Source of the DNA: Parcubacteria group bacterium M10-OD1-1
Lineage (GTDB): Bacteria > Patescibacteria > Paceibacteria > Moranbacterales > UBA2206
Direction: 5' to 3'
NCBI GenBank assembly: GCA_003056145.1
Contig: LSNL01000005.1
Location: 38,946-102,945, forward strand
DNA length: 64,000 bases
Of the stretch, positions 8,999 to 17,544 are shown piece by piece. The notes below the pieces were generated by a model that worked only from the letters and a program-made list of their open reading frames with translations, searched no databases and was not told the DNA's origin. The number at the start of each line of letters is the position of its first letter. Positions within the stretch are counted from its first letter, which is position 1. A program made the translations under genes and the position numbers.

Positions 8999-10375
8999 TT
9001 ATTCAGTGGCTATTTCATTCTCGGCGTGAGTTTTTTCTAAAGATTTAAAAGTAGTAGAATTTTCATTGAAATATAAAGCTAATTTTCCAATGGGTCCGTT
9101 TCTGTGCTTAGCAATATATACATCTACAATATTTTTATTAGGAGTGTCAGGTTTTTCTCGGTCTTCTCGATAAAGAAGCATAACAATATCAGCATCCTGC
9201 TCAATAGAGCCAGATTCTCTTAAATCAGATAGTTTTGGAATTTGGGGACTTCTAGATTCCACAGCTCTACTTAACTGAGAAAGAGCAATAATAGGAACAT
9301 TTAATTCACGAGCTAATTGTTTTAAGGCTCTAGAAATTTCTGATATTTCGTTAACTCTATTATCTCCACTGCCACGACCTTCCATTAGCTGTAGATAGTC
9401 AATAATAATAACACCAACATTATGTTCTGATTGTAACCTTCTTGCCATTGTTCTCATTTCCATGACATTAGCTGATCCAGCATCATCAATAAAAATTGGA
9501 GCCTCACTTAAAACACCCATTGCTTCTCCAATTCTCTCAAAATCATCATCACCATCGCCAGTTTTTAATTGTCCTGTCCTTAATCGCCAAAGATCTACAT
9601 TAGATTGGGCTGCTAACATTCTGTCTATTAATTGATCAGCAGACATTTCTAAAGAAAAAATTCCAACTGGGATTTTTTCTTTAATAGCAATTTGTCTAGC
9701 TAAATCTAAAGCTAAAGTAGTTTTACCAATGGATGGTCTAGCAGCTAAAATGACTAAATCAGACTTTTGAAAACCAGCTAAGATTTTATCTAAATCAGCA
9801 AATCCAGTAGGAATGCCTCGCAATTTATGGTCTCCTTTATGTAATTCATCTATTCTATTAAAAGCAGCTTCTAAGATAGATTTAATAGGGATAAAATCTT
9901 GTTTAATATATTTTTGAGAAACAGCAAAAAGCTTTTGTTCAGCCAAATCAAGAACCTTTTCTACATCTTCACTTTCATTATAGCCAAGCTCTAAAATTTC
10001 ATTAGCAGAAGAAATTAATTTTCTTAAGGTTGATTTTTTCTGTACTAATTTTGCATAATGTACAATATTAGAACTAGAAGGCACGGAATTAACTAAGGTT
10101 GTTAGATAACTAGAACCACCTATTTTATCTAATTGTTTTTTTTCTTCTAATTTATTAGATAAACTTAAAACATCAATTGGTTCACGCTTCTCATAAAGCT
10201 CAATCATTGCTTTAAATATTAGATTATGAGCTTCTTTGTAGAAATCTCCAATTCTTACAATATTAGCTACTTTAATAATGGCATCTTTATCCAGCATTAA
10301 AGCTCCTAGCATAGAACTCTCTGCTTCTAAATTATGTGGAGGTATTTTTATATTTTTAGTTGAAGTGCTAGACAT
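8999..10375 (-). CDS. dnaB: Replicative DNA helicase DnaB
   Basis: 458 residues, standard for DnaB. The N-terminal primase-interacting domain (about 10-110) starts PPHNLEAESSMLGA; the RecA-like helicase core has Walker A ARPSIGKTT (Lys218) and Walker B VIIIDYLQLM, followed by the LSQLSRAVE sensor region and DIVMLLYRED. It is the hexameric 5'-3' fork helicase. A predicted promoter lies 40 nt upstream, and recR follows. No intein was seen. Confidence 0.97.
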   Translation of the reverse strand: MSSTSTKNIKIPPHNLEAESSMLGALMLDKDAIIKVANIVRIGDFYKEAHNLIFKAMIELYEKREPIDVLSLSNKLEEKKQLDKIGGSSYLTTLVNSVPSSSNIVHYAKLVQKKSTLRKLISSANEILELGYNESEDVEKVLDLAEQKLFAVSQKYIKQDFIPIKSILEAAFNRIDELHKGDHKLRGIPTGFADLDKILAGFQKSDLVILAARPSIGKTTLALDLARQIAIKEKIPVGIFSLEMSADQLIDRMLAAQSNVDLWRLRTGQLKTGDGDDDFERIGEAMGVLSEAPIFIDDAGSANVMEMRTMARRLQSEHNVGVIIIDYLQLMEGRGSGDNRVNEISEISRALKQLARELNVPIIALSQLSRAVESRSPQIPKLSDLRESGSIEQDADIVMLLYREDREKPDTPNKNIVDVYIAKHRNGPIGKLALYFNENSTTFKSLEKTHAENEIATE

Positions 10376-10415
10376 AAAATAATAAATTATTTATTGAATA
10401 TTAATAGGTTATTTC

Positions 10416-10444
10416 AGTATATCAATATTTTTTTGAAAAATCAA
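10416..10444 (-). promoter_or_regulatory. dnaB promoter
   Basis: Minus strand: TTGATT (10439-10444), a 17-bp spacer, TATACT (10416-10421), 40 nt before the dnaB ATG. The -35 starts 15 nt inside the spacer after dus, so dnaB-recR may be expressed independently of corA-cysS-dus. Confidence 0.55.
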
Positions 10445-10458
10445 CTAGAAACATGGAC

Positions 10459-11439
10459 TCATTTTAAATTAACTAAATCAGTGCTTAAGCCTTCTTTTAA
10501 AATAGTCTTTATTTCCTTTAGGCTTTCAGCTCTGACTAATTTCTTTCTTAATTGAGATGCTCCAGCAAAACCCTTGAGATACCAAACTAAATGTTTTCGA
10601 ATTTCTAATATTCCACTAGTCGATTTAGTAGTTTTAATAATTTCAGCGTGTTGGAATATTATTTTTTTAATTTTTTCAAAGTCATATTTTTCATAAACGC
10701 CAGTTGAAAGAAAATCTTTAATTTGCTGAAATAAATAAGGCTTTCCTAGAGCTCCTCTAGCAATACCTAATCCATCAATTAAGGGATAGATTTTTAAAAT
10801 CTTTGAGGCATCTTCTGGAGAATTAATACCTCCATTAGCTAAAATTATTTTATTAGGGATTACTTGTTTAATTTTTTCTATTAATTGAAAATTAACTGGT
10901 CCAGAAAATTTTTCTTCATAGGTTCTGCCATGAACCATAAGAGCAGAATAGGGGAGGTCTTGAATATTTTGGATAAATTCTAAAGCATCAGTATCTTTCA
11001 ATCCAGCCCTAATTTTAAGAGAGACTGGTAAATTAGTATGAGCCAATACATTTTTAATAATCTCACGAGCCAATTCTTTTTGAAGCATTAAAGCACAACC
11101 GCTACCGTGTTTAAAAACTTTTCTAGCAGGACATCCAAAATTAATATCAATTCCAGCTGGTTTAATTTTTTGTGTAATTATTTGAGTAGCTACGGAAAAA
11201 TGTTCTGGATTATTACCAAATAATTGAACTACATAAGGATTTTCTTTTTTATCAAATTTAACTAATTCTAAAGTTTTTTGAGGTTTAAAAAATAAAGCGG
11301 AAACACTTGCCATTTCTGAATAAACTACATCAGCTCCAGACAATTTGCAAATCTGTCTAAAAGCACTATCAGTAATACCAGCCATTGGAGCTAAGGCCAA
11401 AATAGGTTTATTTATTTTTTCCCAAAAATTATTTTTCAT
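10459..11439 (-). CDS. dus: tRNA-dihydrouridine synthase
   Basis: 326 residues. This is a flavin TIM-barrel enzyme reducing uridines in tRNA D-loops. It shows LALAPMAGITDSAFRQ near residue 15, GIDINFGCPARKVFKHGSGCALM with the catalytic Cys near 103, VSLKIRAG, MVHGRTYEEKFSG and LANGGINSPEDA. It belongs to the DusB-like bacterial branch by overall pattern. It ends in TGA, one of few in the window, which shows that UGA is a stop codon in this genome. It sits between cysS and dnaB. Confidence 0.93.
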   Translation of the reverse strand: MKNNFWEKINKPILALAPMAGITDSAFRQICKLSGADVVYSEMASVSALFFKPQKTLELVKFDKKENPYVVQLFGNNPEHFSVATQIITQKIKPAGIDINFGCPARKVFKHGSGCALMLQKELAREIIKNVLAHTNLPVSLKIRAGLKDTDALEFIQNIQDLPYSALMVHGRTYEEKFSGPVNFQLIEKIKQVIPNKIILANGGINSPEDASKILKIYPLIDGLGIARGALGKPYLFQQIKDFLSTGVYEKYDFEKIKKIIFQHAEIIKTTKSTSGILEIRKHLVWYLKGFAGASQLRKKLVRAESLKEIKTILKEGLSTDLVNLK

Positions 11440-11472
11440 AAAAAGGTCAATGAATAATTGAAGAACGGCTTA

Positions 11473-12924
11473 TTATTTACTTAATAAATAATTATCATTC
11501 TGAGTATCTTTGATTTTATAGCCAGCTTTGATTATTTCTTCTCGAATTTTATCAGCTTTAGTGAATTTTTTATTTTTTTTAAATTTTTTTCGTTGTTCAG
11601 CTAAATCTATTATCGCTGAAGGAAAAAGATTATTTTTTAAGGACAAGCTAGTAGAAATATAATTAATTTTCAAACCCAAGACTTTATTTATTTTTTCCCA
11701 AAAACTTAAAATAGCTTCAACCTGAGTCTTTTTTAATTTTCCTTCGGTTAAAGATTTATTAGTAACAGTGATTAATTTATAAACTATCGCCAAAGCTAAG
11801 GGAGTATTGAAATCATCATCCATTGCTTTTTGAAATTTTTCTTGATAGTTTTCCATGATTAAAGAAAAACTTTCTTTAATATCATCAGATTGATTATTTT
11901 CTCTTTTGGCTGCTAAGTTTTCCAACCATTTTTTTAGCCGGTTTAAATTACTTTGAGCTTGTTCTAATGATTTAGATGTATAATTAATAGGATTTCTGTA
12001 TTGAGAACTTAAAATCCAAAGACGAATAACGGCTGGATCATATTTTTTCAAGGAATCTTTAATGGTAGTAAAATTACCTAAAGATTTACTCATTTTTACT
12101 CCATTAACATTAACCATATTCCAAAGTGTCCAATAATTTGCCATCTTTTTTTCTAAATAAGCTTCGCTTTGAGCAATTTCATTTTCGTTATGTGGAAAAA
12201 TATTTTCATTACCTCCGCCATGAATATCAAAAGTATCTTGACCCAAAAGATCACAAGACATTACCGAACATTCAATATGCCAACCTGGATAACCAAGACT
12301 CCAAGGACTATCCCATTTTAAAATATGCCCTTGGGAAGCTTTAATCCAAAGAGCAAAGTCTAGAGGATTTGTTTTTTCAGAATTGATGTCAATTCGAGAG
12401 CCAGCCACCAAATCTTTCGTTTTTCGTCCAGATAATTTTCCATATTCAGGAAATTTTTCTACTGAGAAATAAACTGAACCATTAACTTCGTAAGCTATCC
12501 CCTTAATAATAAGCTCTTCAATAAATTTTATAATTTGAGCTATATAACTAGTTGGTCGTGGATTGAAAGTGGCTGGCTTAATATTTAAAGCGGTAAAATC
12601 TTCTTGGCAGGATTGAATATATTTTTGAACTACAGCTAAAGGATCTATTTTTTCAGCTTGAGCTTTTTTTTGAATTTTATCTTCACCTTGTTCAGCATCA
12701 TTAACTAAATGTCCAACATCTGTATAATTCATTATAAAACGAACCTCGTAGCCTAGATATTCTAAATATTTTCTTATTATATCCATTGATACATAACCTC
12801 TCCCGTGTCCTAAATGGCAATGATCATAAACAGTAGGGCCGCAAACATACATATTAATCTTACCAGGGTGAATAGAATGGAATTTTTCTTTCTTTTTTGT
12901 CAAAGCATTGTAAATTTCTAACAT
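11473..12924 (-). CDS. cysS: Cysteinyl-tRNA synthetase
   Basis: With ATG at 12924 the product is 483 residues, starting MLEIYNALTKKKEKF as the family does. The first zinc ligand Cys28 precedes the HLGH signature (37-40); further zinc ligands lie in HIECSVMSCDLLG and HNENE; KMSKSLGN is present. The longer reading frame to 13011 adds a hydrophobic tail that is corA sequence in another frame, so it is not used. The chosen start leaves only 4 nt after the corA stop, suggesting coupling. The C-terminal anticodon region ends with a short K-rich DALR-like part. Confidence 0.95.
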   Translation of the reverse strand: MLEIYNALTKKKEKFHSIHPGKINMYVCGPTVYDHCHLGHGRGYVSMDIIRKYLEYLGYEVRFIMNYTDVGHLVNDAEQGEDKIQKKAQAEKIDPLAVVQKYIQSCQEDFTALNIKPATFNPRPTSYIAQIIKFIEELIIKGIAYEVNGSVYFSVEKFPEYGKLSGRKTKDLVAGSRIDINSEKTNPLDFALWIKASQGHILKWDSPWSLGYPGWHIECSVMSCDLLGQDTFDIHGGGNENIFPHNENEIAQSEAYLEKKMANYWTLWNMVNVNGVKMSKSLGNFTTIKDSLKKYDPAVIRLWILSSQYRNPINYTSKSLEQAQSNLNRLKKWLENLAAKRENNQSDDIKESFSLIMENYQEKFQKAMDDDFNTPLALAIVYKLITVTNKSLTEGKLKKTQVEAILSFWEKINKVLGLKINYISTSLSLKNNLFPSAIIDLAEQRKKFKKNKKFTKADKIREEIIKAGYKIKDTQNDNYLLSK

Positions 12925-12928
12925 ATAA

Positions 12929-13837
12929 TTAAATCCATTTTTTAAATTTAAAAATTGAGATAGTAAGCAGGGAAATAACAAACATAATAGAAAGATGAAT
13001 CCAAAACGCATTTGGATTTTTCCCGAAAGGAATGTCAGCGCTCATAGCTAAAGTATTGGAATAAACTGTCATCGGAAGCATTACAGCCGAAAAAATAGTC
13101 AATACCTTCATAGTCAGATTTAATTTATTGGACAATAAAGAATTATTGGTTTTTTCTAAGGATTCTACGGTTTCTTTGGCACTTTCTAAATTATTCCAAA
13201 TCCTAATATTAGTTCCAATTAAATCTTGATAATAAGGCTTTAAAGTTGGTTCTATAAATTTAAAATTTTTCTGAGCTAGTGATTCTAAAACAGAGCGTTG
13301 CGGTTTCATTGTTCGGCGAAAATTTAGAATATCTCTTTTAACTAAAGAAATCTCTCTCACCATTTCTTTTTCGTGTTCAGCAAAAATCTCATCTTCAATA
13401 TAGTCTAATTTTTTATCAACATGATCTAATTTAGGAAAACAAGTTTCTAATAACATTTCTAACATATAGCGTAATAAAGCTCCGGGCGATTGTCGCATAT
13501 AAAAATCTCTTCGTTTTTCATCTGATTTTAGAGTATTAAAAAAGTTGTCTAATTGATAAATATCCTTATCGTGAGAAGTAATTAAAGTGTCTTTTGTAAT
13601 TACAATATCAATTTCTCCAGCGTAGGTAGTTTTATTTTCTGTATCAAACAAAGGGATATGAACTGATAAAAAGAGACAGTTGTCATATTCTGTAGCTTTT
13701 GGTCTTAAAGTAGGAGTAGAGAATTCTTCAACAACCAAAGGATGAAGATTAAATCTTTTCTTAATAGCTAAAATATCATCTGCATTGGGCTCTTTAAAAT
13801 AAATCCAATTGATATTATGATGTTCTATTATTTGCAT
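12929..13837 (-). CDS. CorA-family divalent cation transporter with non-canonical filter motif
   Basis: 302 residues with a soluble N-terminal domain of about 240 residues and long helices, then two C-terminal membrane segments, the CorA layout. The signature after the first segment should be Y-G-M-N; here the sequence reads V-Y-S-N-T-L-A-M, so the selectivity-filter GMN is missing. Other CorA features are intact, including FSTPTLRPKATEYDN near the start and the acidic intermembrane loop. It heads the corA-cysS-dus-dnaB-recR run. Mg transport is the default family role, but specificity here is uncertain. Confidence 0.75.
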   Translation of the reverse strand: MQIIEHHNINWIYFKEPNADDILAIKKRFNLHPLVVEEFSTPTLRPKATEYDNCLFLSVHIPLFDTENKTTYAGEIDIVITKDTLITSHDKDIYQLDNFFNTLKSDEKRRDFYMRQSPGALLRYMLEMLLETCFPKLDHVDKKLDYIEDEIFAEHEKEMVREISLVKRDILNFRRTMKPQRSVLESLAQKNFKFIEPTLKPYYQDLIGTNIRIWNNLESAKETVESLEKTNNSLLSNKLNLTMKVLTIFSAVMLPMTVYSNTLAMSADIPFGKNPNAFWIHLSIMFVISLLTISIFKFKKWI

Positions 13838-13866
13838 AATTTTTAAATTAATTTCAACTTAACTAT

Positions 13867-13895
13867 AGTATATCAGTATTATTTTAGATTGACAA
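13867..13895 (-). promoter_or_regulatory. corA promoter
   Basis: Minus strand: TTGTCA (13890-13895), a 17-bp spacer, TATACT (13867-13872), 29 nt before the corA ATG. Its -35 box overlaps the -35 box of the divergent yidD promoter. Confidence 0.6.
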
Positions 13896-13917
13896 AAAAC
13901 TAGCCAAGGAGTTAAAT
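13889..13917 (+). promoter_or_regulatory. yidD promoter, leaderless geometry
   Basis: TTGACA (13889-13894), a 17-bp spacer and TTAAAT (13912-13917), ending 6 nt before the ATG. A good Shine-Dalgarno AAGGAG at 13906-13911, 12 nt before the ATG, falls inside the spacer. Either the mRNA is leaderless or transcription starts upstream and this site is used; the sequence does not settle which. Confidence 0.4.
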
Positions 13918-13923
13918 TGAGGT

Positions 13924-14163
13924 ATGAAAAAAATTATTTTATTACTGATAAAACTTTATCAAAAAACTTTATCTACTGATCATGGTTGGATGTCTTATTT
14001 AGTTTCAGAAAGGACCTGTCGCTTTTATCCTAGCTGTAGTCAGTATACTTACGAATCAATTACCCGTTTTGGAGTAGTTAAGGGAGGTTGGCTAGGATTT
14101 AAAAGAATTATTAGATGTCACCCTTGGAATGATGGCGGTTATGACCCAGTTCCTAAAAAATAA
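13924..14163 (+). CDS. yidD: Membrane protein insertion efficiency factor YidD
   Basis: 79 residues, typical for YidD. It has an N-terminal amphipathic start (LLIKLYQKTLS), then CRFYPSCSQYTYESI, WLGFKRIIRCHPW and GGYDPVP, all family hallmarks with the three conserved cysteines. YidD assists YidC-dependent insertion at the inner membrane. The usual rpmH-rnpA-yidD-yidC neighbourhood is absent; here it lies alone between corA and obg. Confidence 0.95.
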   Translation: MKKIILLLIKLYQKTLSTDHGWMSYLVSERTCRFYPSCSQYTYESITRFGVVKGGWLGFKRIIRCHPWNDGGYDPVPKK

Positions 14164-14313
14164 ACCAGCCTACTTAATAGCAAAGTTTAACCTTTAAAAT
14201 AATGAAAATCGTTACGCTATTTTAAAGTTGCTAAATTATTAAATAGTCGCTAAGCTAAAGATAGCTAAAATAAAAAGGTAGTCATAATAAATTTAAAAAG
14301 TTTAACTTAAGAT

Positions 14314-15267
14314 ATGTTAACTGATGAAGCTAGAATCAAAGTTAGAGCCGGTAATGGAGGTAATGGAGTTGTAGCGTTTGATAAAATAAAAATGAGTCTC
14401 GGTCCAACTGGAGGACGAGGAGGAAATGGAGGGAATATCTATTTTGAGGGAGTTTCTGATATTTTTGCCTTGAGGAGATATCGCCATCAAAAGAAATATT
14501 TAGGGAGAAGAGGGCAAGATGGCAAAGGTAATAAGTCAGATGGATTAAGTGGTGAAGATTTAATTTTGACAGTACCTATTGGCACTACTATTCATAATTT
14601 AACCACTAATAAAAATCTTGAAATTGTAGAAGTTGGTCAAAGAATTCTAATTGCCAAGGGGGGTGTTGGCGGAAGAGGAAATTTTTATTTTCGATCTTCT
14701 ACCAATACTACTCCGCGTGAGCATGAAGAAGGAAGATCAGGAGAGGAAGTTGAGCTTTATTTAGAGCTTAAGCTGATTGCTGAAATTGGATTAATTGGTC
14801 TCCCTAGTGCTGGAAAATCTTCTTTGCTAAATGAATTAACTGCAGCTAATGTTAAAGTTGGTGCTTATCATTTTACTACTTTAGAACCAAACTTAGGAGT
14901 AATGGATAATATTATTTTAGCTGACATACCAGGTTTAATAGAAGGAGCTTCCAAAGGTAGAGGACTAGGAACTAAATTTCTTCGCCATATTCAAAGAACT
15001 AAAATCTTAGCTCATTGCATTTCTCTTGAATCAGCTGATTTAAAACATGATTATCAAATAATTAGAAAAGAATTAGAAAATTATAGCCAAATACTAGCTC
15101 AAAAGAAGGAGATAATTATTTTAACTAAAAGCGATCTTGTTTCTTCAGAGGATATAAAGAAAAAAATGGCTAACTTTCCAATCGAGAAAGAAATTTTAAT
15201 TGCTTCAATTCATGATTTAAGTTCTATTATTCAATTACAATCCAAATTTAAAGAATTATTGCATTAG
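14314..15267 (+). CDS. obg: GTPase Obg
   Basis: 317 residues. The glycine-rich Obg fold fills residues 1-158 (GNGGNGVVAFDK, GPTGGRGGNGGN, GGVGGRGNFYFRSS). The G domain has the P-loop GLPSAGKSS with Lys168, the TT switch (HFTTLEPNLGV), ADIPGLIEGAS and a TKSD G4 motif in place of the usual NKxD. There is no C-terminal OCT domain, so the protein is the short form. Obg acts in late 50S assembly and stress signalling. It stands apart from rplU and rpmA, its usual neighbours. Confidence 0.96.
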   Translation: MLTDEARIKVRAGNGGNGVVAFDKIKMSLGPTGGRGGNGGNIYFEGVSDIFALRRYRHQKKYLGRRGQDGKGNKSDGLSGEDLILTVPIGTTIHNLTTNKNLEIVEVGQRILIAKGGVGGRGNFYFRSSTNTTPREHEEGRSGEEVELYLELKLIAEIGLIGLPSAGKSSLLNELTAANVKVGAYHFTTLEPNLGVMDNIILADIPGLIEGASKGRGLGTKFLRHIQRTKILAHCISLESADLKHDYQIIRKELENYSQILAQKKEIIILTKSDLVSSEDIKKKMANFPIEKEILIASIHDLSSIIQLQSKFKELLH

Positions 15268-15352
15268 CTTTTAATAGATGATATATTGACATTATAGTAA
15301 ACGAAAAAGAGATTAAGCAAACTAAAGAAATATTAAATAATCAGATTTCACA

Positions 15353-15583
15353 ATGGAACATTTTAGCTTAGAACTAGTAATTATTATAATAGTCCTCTGG
15401 ACACTACCGTGGAAAGGAATTGCTCTTTGGAAGGCAGCTCGTTCAGGAGATAACGTTTGGTTTGTAGTACTGCTAGTTTTAAACACTTTGGCAATTTTAG
15501 AAATTTCATATATTTTCTTCTTTTCTCGAAAAAGAAAGAAGTTAATTTCTAATCCAAGAATCAATCCAAACGAACTAAAGTAA
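15353..15583 (+). CDS. DUF5652 small membrane protein
   Basis: 76 residues with two hydrophobic helices. The first carries LWTLPWKGIALWKAA and the second WFVVLLVLNTLAILEISYIFFF, the recognisable pattern of DUF5652, a family I know chiefly from Patescibacteria. A basic KKLISNPRINPNELK tail follows. Function is unknown. It is 14 nt upstream of a second membrane protein gene, with groES beyond. Confidence 0.75.
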   Translation: MEHFSLELVIIIIVLWTLPWKGIALWKAARSGDNVWFVVLLVLNTLAILEISYIFFFSRKRKKLISNPRINPNELK

Positions 15584-15597
15584 TCTAACTAAATTTT

Positions 15598-16293
15598 ATG
15601 TATTGGATTTTTTTAGCTATTTTTATTATTACTGTTTTTATTCCTGATATAATTCAAGGACCAATTTTATTTTTATCTGAGACTAGAGCAGAAGAATTGG
15701 CAATTTTTTTAATGGGAGTTATTGCTATTTTAGTTTTTGTAAAAAATGAGCGCCAATTATTAATTCACAAAAAGGAAAAAGAAAAAGATCGGAAAAAAAT
15801 TAGCCAAACAGTTAAAGATTTGGTAAACTCATATAGTTATATTGGAGAAGTAAATCGAAAAATGGATTTATTGATGAGCATTGCTCTAGGTTTATCAGAA
15901 CGCTCAGTTTTAAATCAATTCAAAGAAGAAGAAATTTATCAGTCAATAGTAACGGCCACTAAATTTTTATTAAAAGCTGATTTCTCAACACTGCGTTTTG
16001 TTAATACTGAAAATTTAAATACAGAGAAAGAAATTAAGATGGAGGAGGAGAATATCAAAATAAAAAATAAGAAATTAATTAAACTTACTACTGAAACAAA
16101 CACTGAAAAGGCTGAAAATTGTTTAATAATTTCTTCTAGCCAGCAGTTAAATAAAATAAAAAGTTATTTGTTAGTTTGCGGATATAGCAAAGATGAAGAA
16201 CAAAATCCTAAAAATATTGAAATATTAAAAGTTTTTGTTTCTCAAGCTTTGTTTTTGTATTCTTATACTAGACAATGTAAAATAAATAAATAA
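15598..16293 (+). CDS. Membrane protein with a possible GAF-like cytoplasmic domain
   Basis: 231 residues. Two hydrophobic segments (about 3-20 and 31-49) are followed by a charged helix rich in K and E, then a domain from about 75 to 230. Its pattern of helix, LLKADFSTLRFVN, SYLLVCGYSKDEEQNP and a final helix KVFVSQALFLYSY resembles the outline of a GAF-like sensor fold. I do not recognise the family with certainty. The gene is 14 nt after the DUF5652 gene and probably co-transcribed with it. Confidence 0.5.
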   Translation: MYWIFLAIFIITVFIPDIIQGPILFLSETRAEELAIFLMGVIAILVFVKNERQLLIHKKEKEKDRKKISQTVKDLVNSYSYIGEVNRKMDLLMSIALGLSERSVLNQFKEEEIYQSIVTATKFLLKADFSTLRFVNTENLNTEKEIKMEEENIKIKNKKLIKLTTETNTEKAENCLIISSSQQLNKIKSYLLVCGYSKDEEQNPKNIEILKVFVSQALFLYSYTRQCKINK

Positions 16294-16338
16294 TTTAATT
16301 TAATTTAATTTTCCTCAATTTTGAGGTTATCCAAATAT

Positions 16339-16614
16339 ATGAAGAAAGAAAATGTAAAACCATTAGGCGAAAATATTTTAGTTGAAGTCGTTAAAGAAAG
16401 TAATAAGACAGAGTCTGGCATTGTTTTGCCAGAAGATACTAATCAAGAAAAACCTCAAAAAGGTAAAGTTATAGCTATTGGTGAAAGTGAAAAGATAAGA
16501 GTGAAAAAAAATCAAAAAGTTATTTTTACTAAATATGCTGGAACAGAGATAAAAATTAATAAACAAGCATTATTAATTTTGAAAAATGAAGATATTTTGG
16601 CTACCATTGAATAA
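16339..16614 (+). CDS. groES: Co-chaperonin GroES
   Basis: With ATG at 16339 the product is 91 residues, starting MKKENVKPLGENILVEVV. The mobile-loop region (ESNKTESGIVLPEDTNQEKP) and the KGKVIAIG and VIFTKYAGTEIKINKQ strands fit GroES/Cpn10. It caps GroEL during folding. groEL does not follow: a terminator-like hairpin lies 24 nt downstream, so the chaperonin itself must be elsewhere. A TTG at 16321 would add six residues and is not preferred, because it lies in a short inverted repeat and adds nothing family-like. Confidence 0.9.
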   Translation: MKKENVKPLGENILVEVVKESNKTESGIVLPEDTNQEKPQKGKVIAIGESEKIRVKKNQKVIFTKYAGTEIKINKQALLILKNEDILATIE

Positions 16615-16637
16615 AACATTTCACCTAGCTAGAATTT

Positions 16638-16680
16638 AAAAAAAACAGTTTCTAAAATAAAATTAAAAACTGTTTTTTTT
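16638..16680. terminator. Bidirectional terminator between groES and the rhodanese gene
   Basis: Perfect 14-bp arms 16638-16651 and 16667-16680 around a 15-nt loop. The arms are A8 and T8 runs joined to a CAGTTT/AAACTG core, so both strands end in a U-rich tract. It lies between convergent groES and the rhodanese gene. Confidence 0.75.
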
Positions 16681-16695
16681 ATTCTTTGCTAATAG

Positions 16696-17535
16696 TTATT
16701 TTACAAGAGCGAAGTCTTTGGTTTTCCAAGCACTTAAACCATCCGAAAGGGCATAAACATTAAAAAATCCCATGTCAAATAACCTGACTGCCCCTTGAAA
16801 AGCTAACAATCCATTATCGTCGCAAAGAATAATTTTTTTATTTAAAGGAACTTTCTGATAATTATTTTCTAATTGATTTAGAGGAATATTGATAGCCATT
16901 TTTAAATGACCGGCTTGAAATTTTTTATTATCCCTCAAATCAATTATATAAAGATTTGATTGGTTATTTTGATTAATTAATTTATTTAAAGCATCACTTT
17001 TGATGTAGGTTACTTTTGATTGATCAACCATAGAGTAAGGGTCTCCATATGATATAGTAGGATTAAAATTTTCTTTCCAACCTGAAAATCCACCCTCCAA
17101 ATAAGCAACCTGCTTAAATCCTTCTTGAGAAAGAAATCCTAAAACTTTAATTTCCTTAGCCGTTAATCCCAAATTATCTATTAAAACGTAGTACTTACTA
17201 GGATTAAATCTAATGCTTTCAGCTGTTAAATTAGTTACAGATAAATTATTAGAATTTAGGAGATGTTCTTTTTGAAAGCTAGCTTTAGTTCTTAAGTCCA
17301 AAAGAACAATGTTTTCTTTATTGTTTATTCTTTTTAATAATTCATCTGAGGTAAGACCTTGATACTGATTATCTTTTTTTTCTTGAGCTAATATTTTTTT
17401 CTGCGTTACAGTAGTAGCTTCATTTTTTATCCAGAAAGATTTTACAATAAAAATAATAACAATGATAAGTATCAAAAAAAAACCAATTAAAATAGCTGTT
17501 AAATTTTCTTTTGTTTGTTTGTTTGTTTGTGTCAT
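16696..17535 (-). CDS. Membrane-anchored tandem rhodanese-like protein
   Basis: 279 residues. One membrane helix (about 13-34) is followed by two rhodanese folds (about 60-155 and 170-275). Domain 1 has IVLLDLRTKASFQKEH, but its active-site loop reads LIDNLGLTA with no cysteine. Domain 2 has YIIDLRDNKKFQAGH and a loop with cysteine (ILCDDNGLLA), so only domain 2 could carry persulfide. The active side would be outside the cytoplasm. The gene is the last of priA-def-fmt, 9 nt after fmt. Residues 2-9 are encoded by a GTTT tetranucleotide run. Confidence 0.8.
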   Translation of the reverse strand: MTQTNKQTKENLTAILIGFFLILIIVIIFIVKSFWIKNEATTVTQKKILAQEKKDNQYQGLTSDELLKRINNKENIVLLDLRTKASFQKEHLLNSNNLSVTNLTAESIRFNPSKYYVLIDNLGLTAKEIKVLGFLSQEGFKQVAYLEGGFSGWKENFNPTISYGDPYSMVDQSKVTYIKSDALNKLINQNNQSNLYIIDLRDNKKFQAGHLKMAINIPLNQLENNYQKVPLNKKIILCDDNGLLAFQGAVRLFDMGFFNVYALSDGLSAWKTKDFALVK

Positions 17536-17544
17536 TGAAAAGAT

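Noticed and set aside
10459..10461. Possible UGA=Gly recoding as in Gracilibacteria
   Set aside because: dus ends on TGA at the family-expected length, and no gene needs read-through of TGA.
12925..13011. N-terminal extension of cysS with a hydrophobic leader
   Set aside because: The 29 extra residues lie over the corA 3' end in another frame and are not cysteinyl-tRNA synthetase-like; the family start fits ATG 12924, 4 nt after the corA stop.
14192..14227. 10-bp hairpin CTTTAAAATA/TATTTTAAAG after yidD as a terminator
   Set aside because: AT-only stem, 16-nt loop and no T tract after it; too weak to call.
16321..16338. TTG start of groES
   Set aside because: GroES family length and start fit ATG 16339; the TTG lies in a CCTCAA-TT-TTGAGG inverted repeat (16313-16326).
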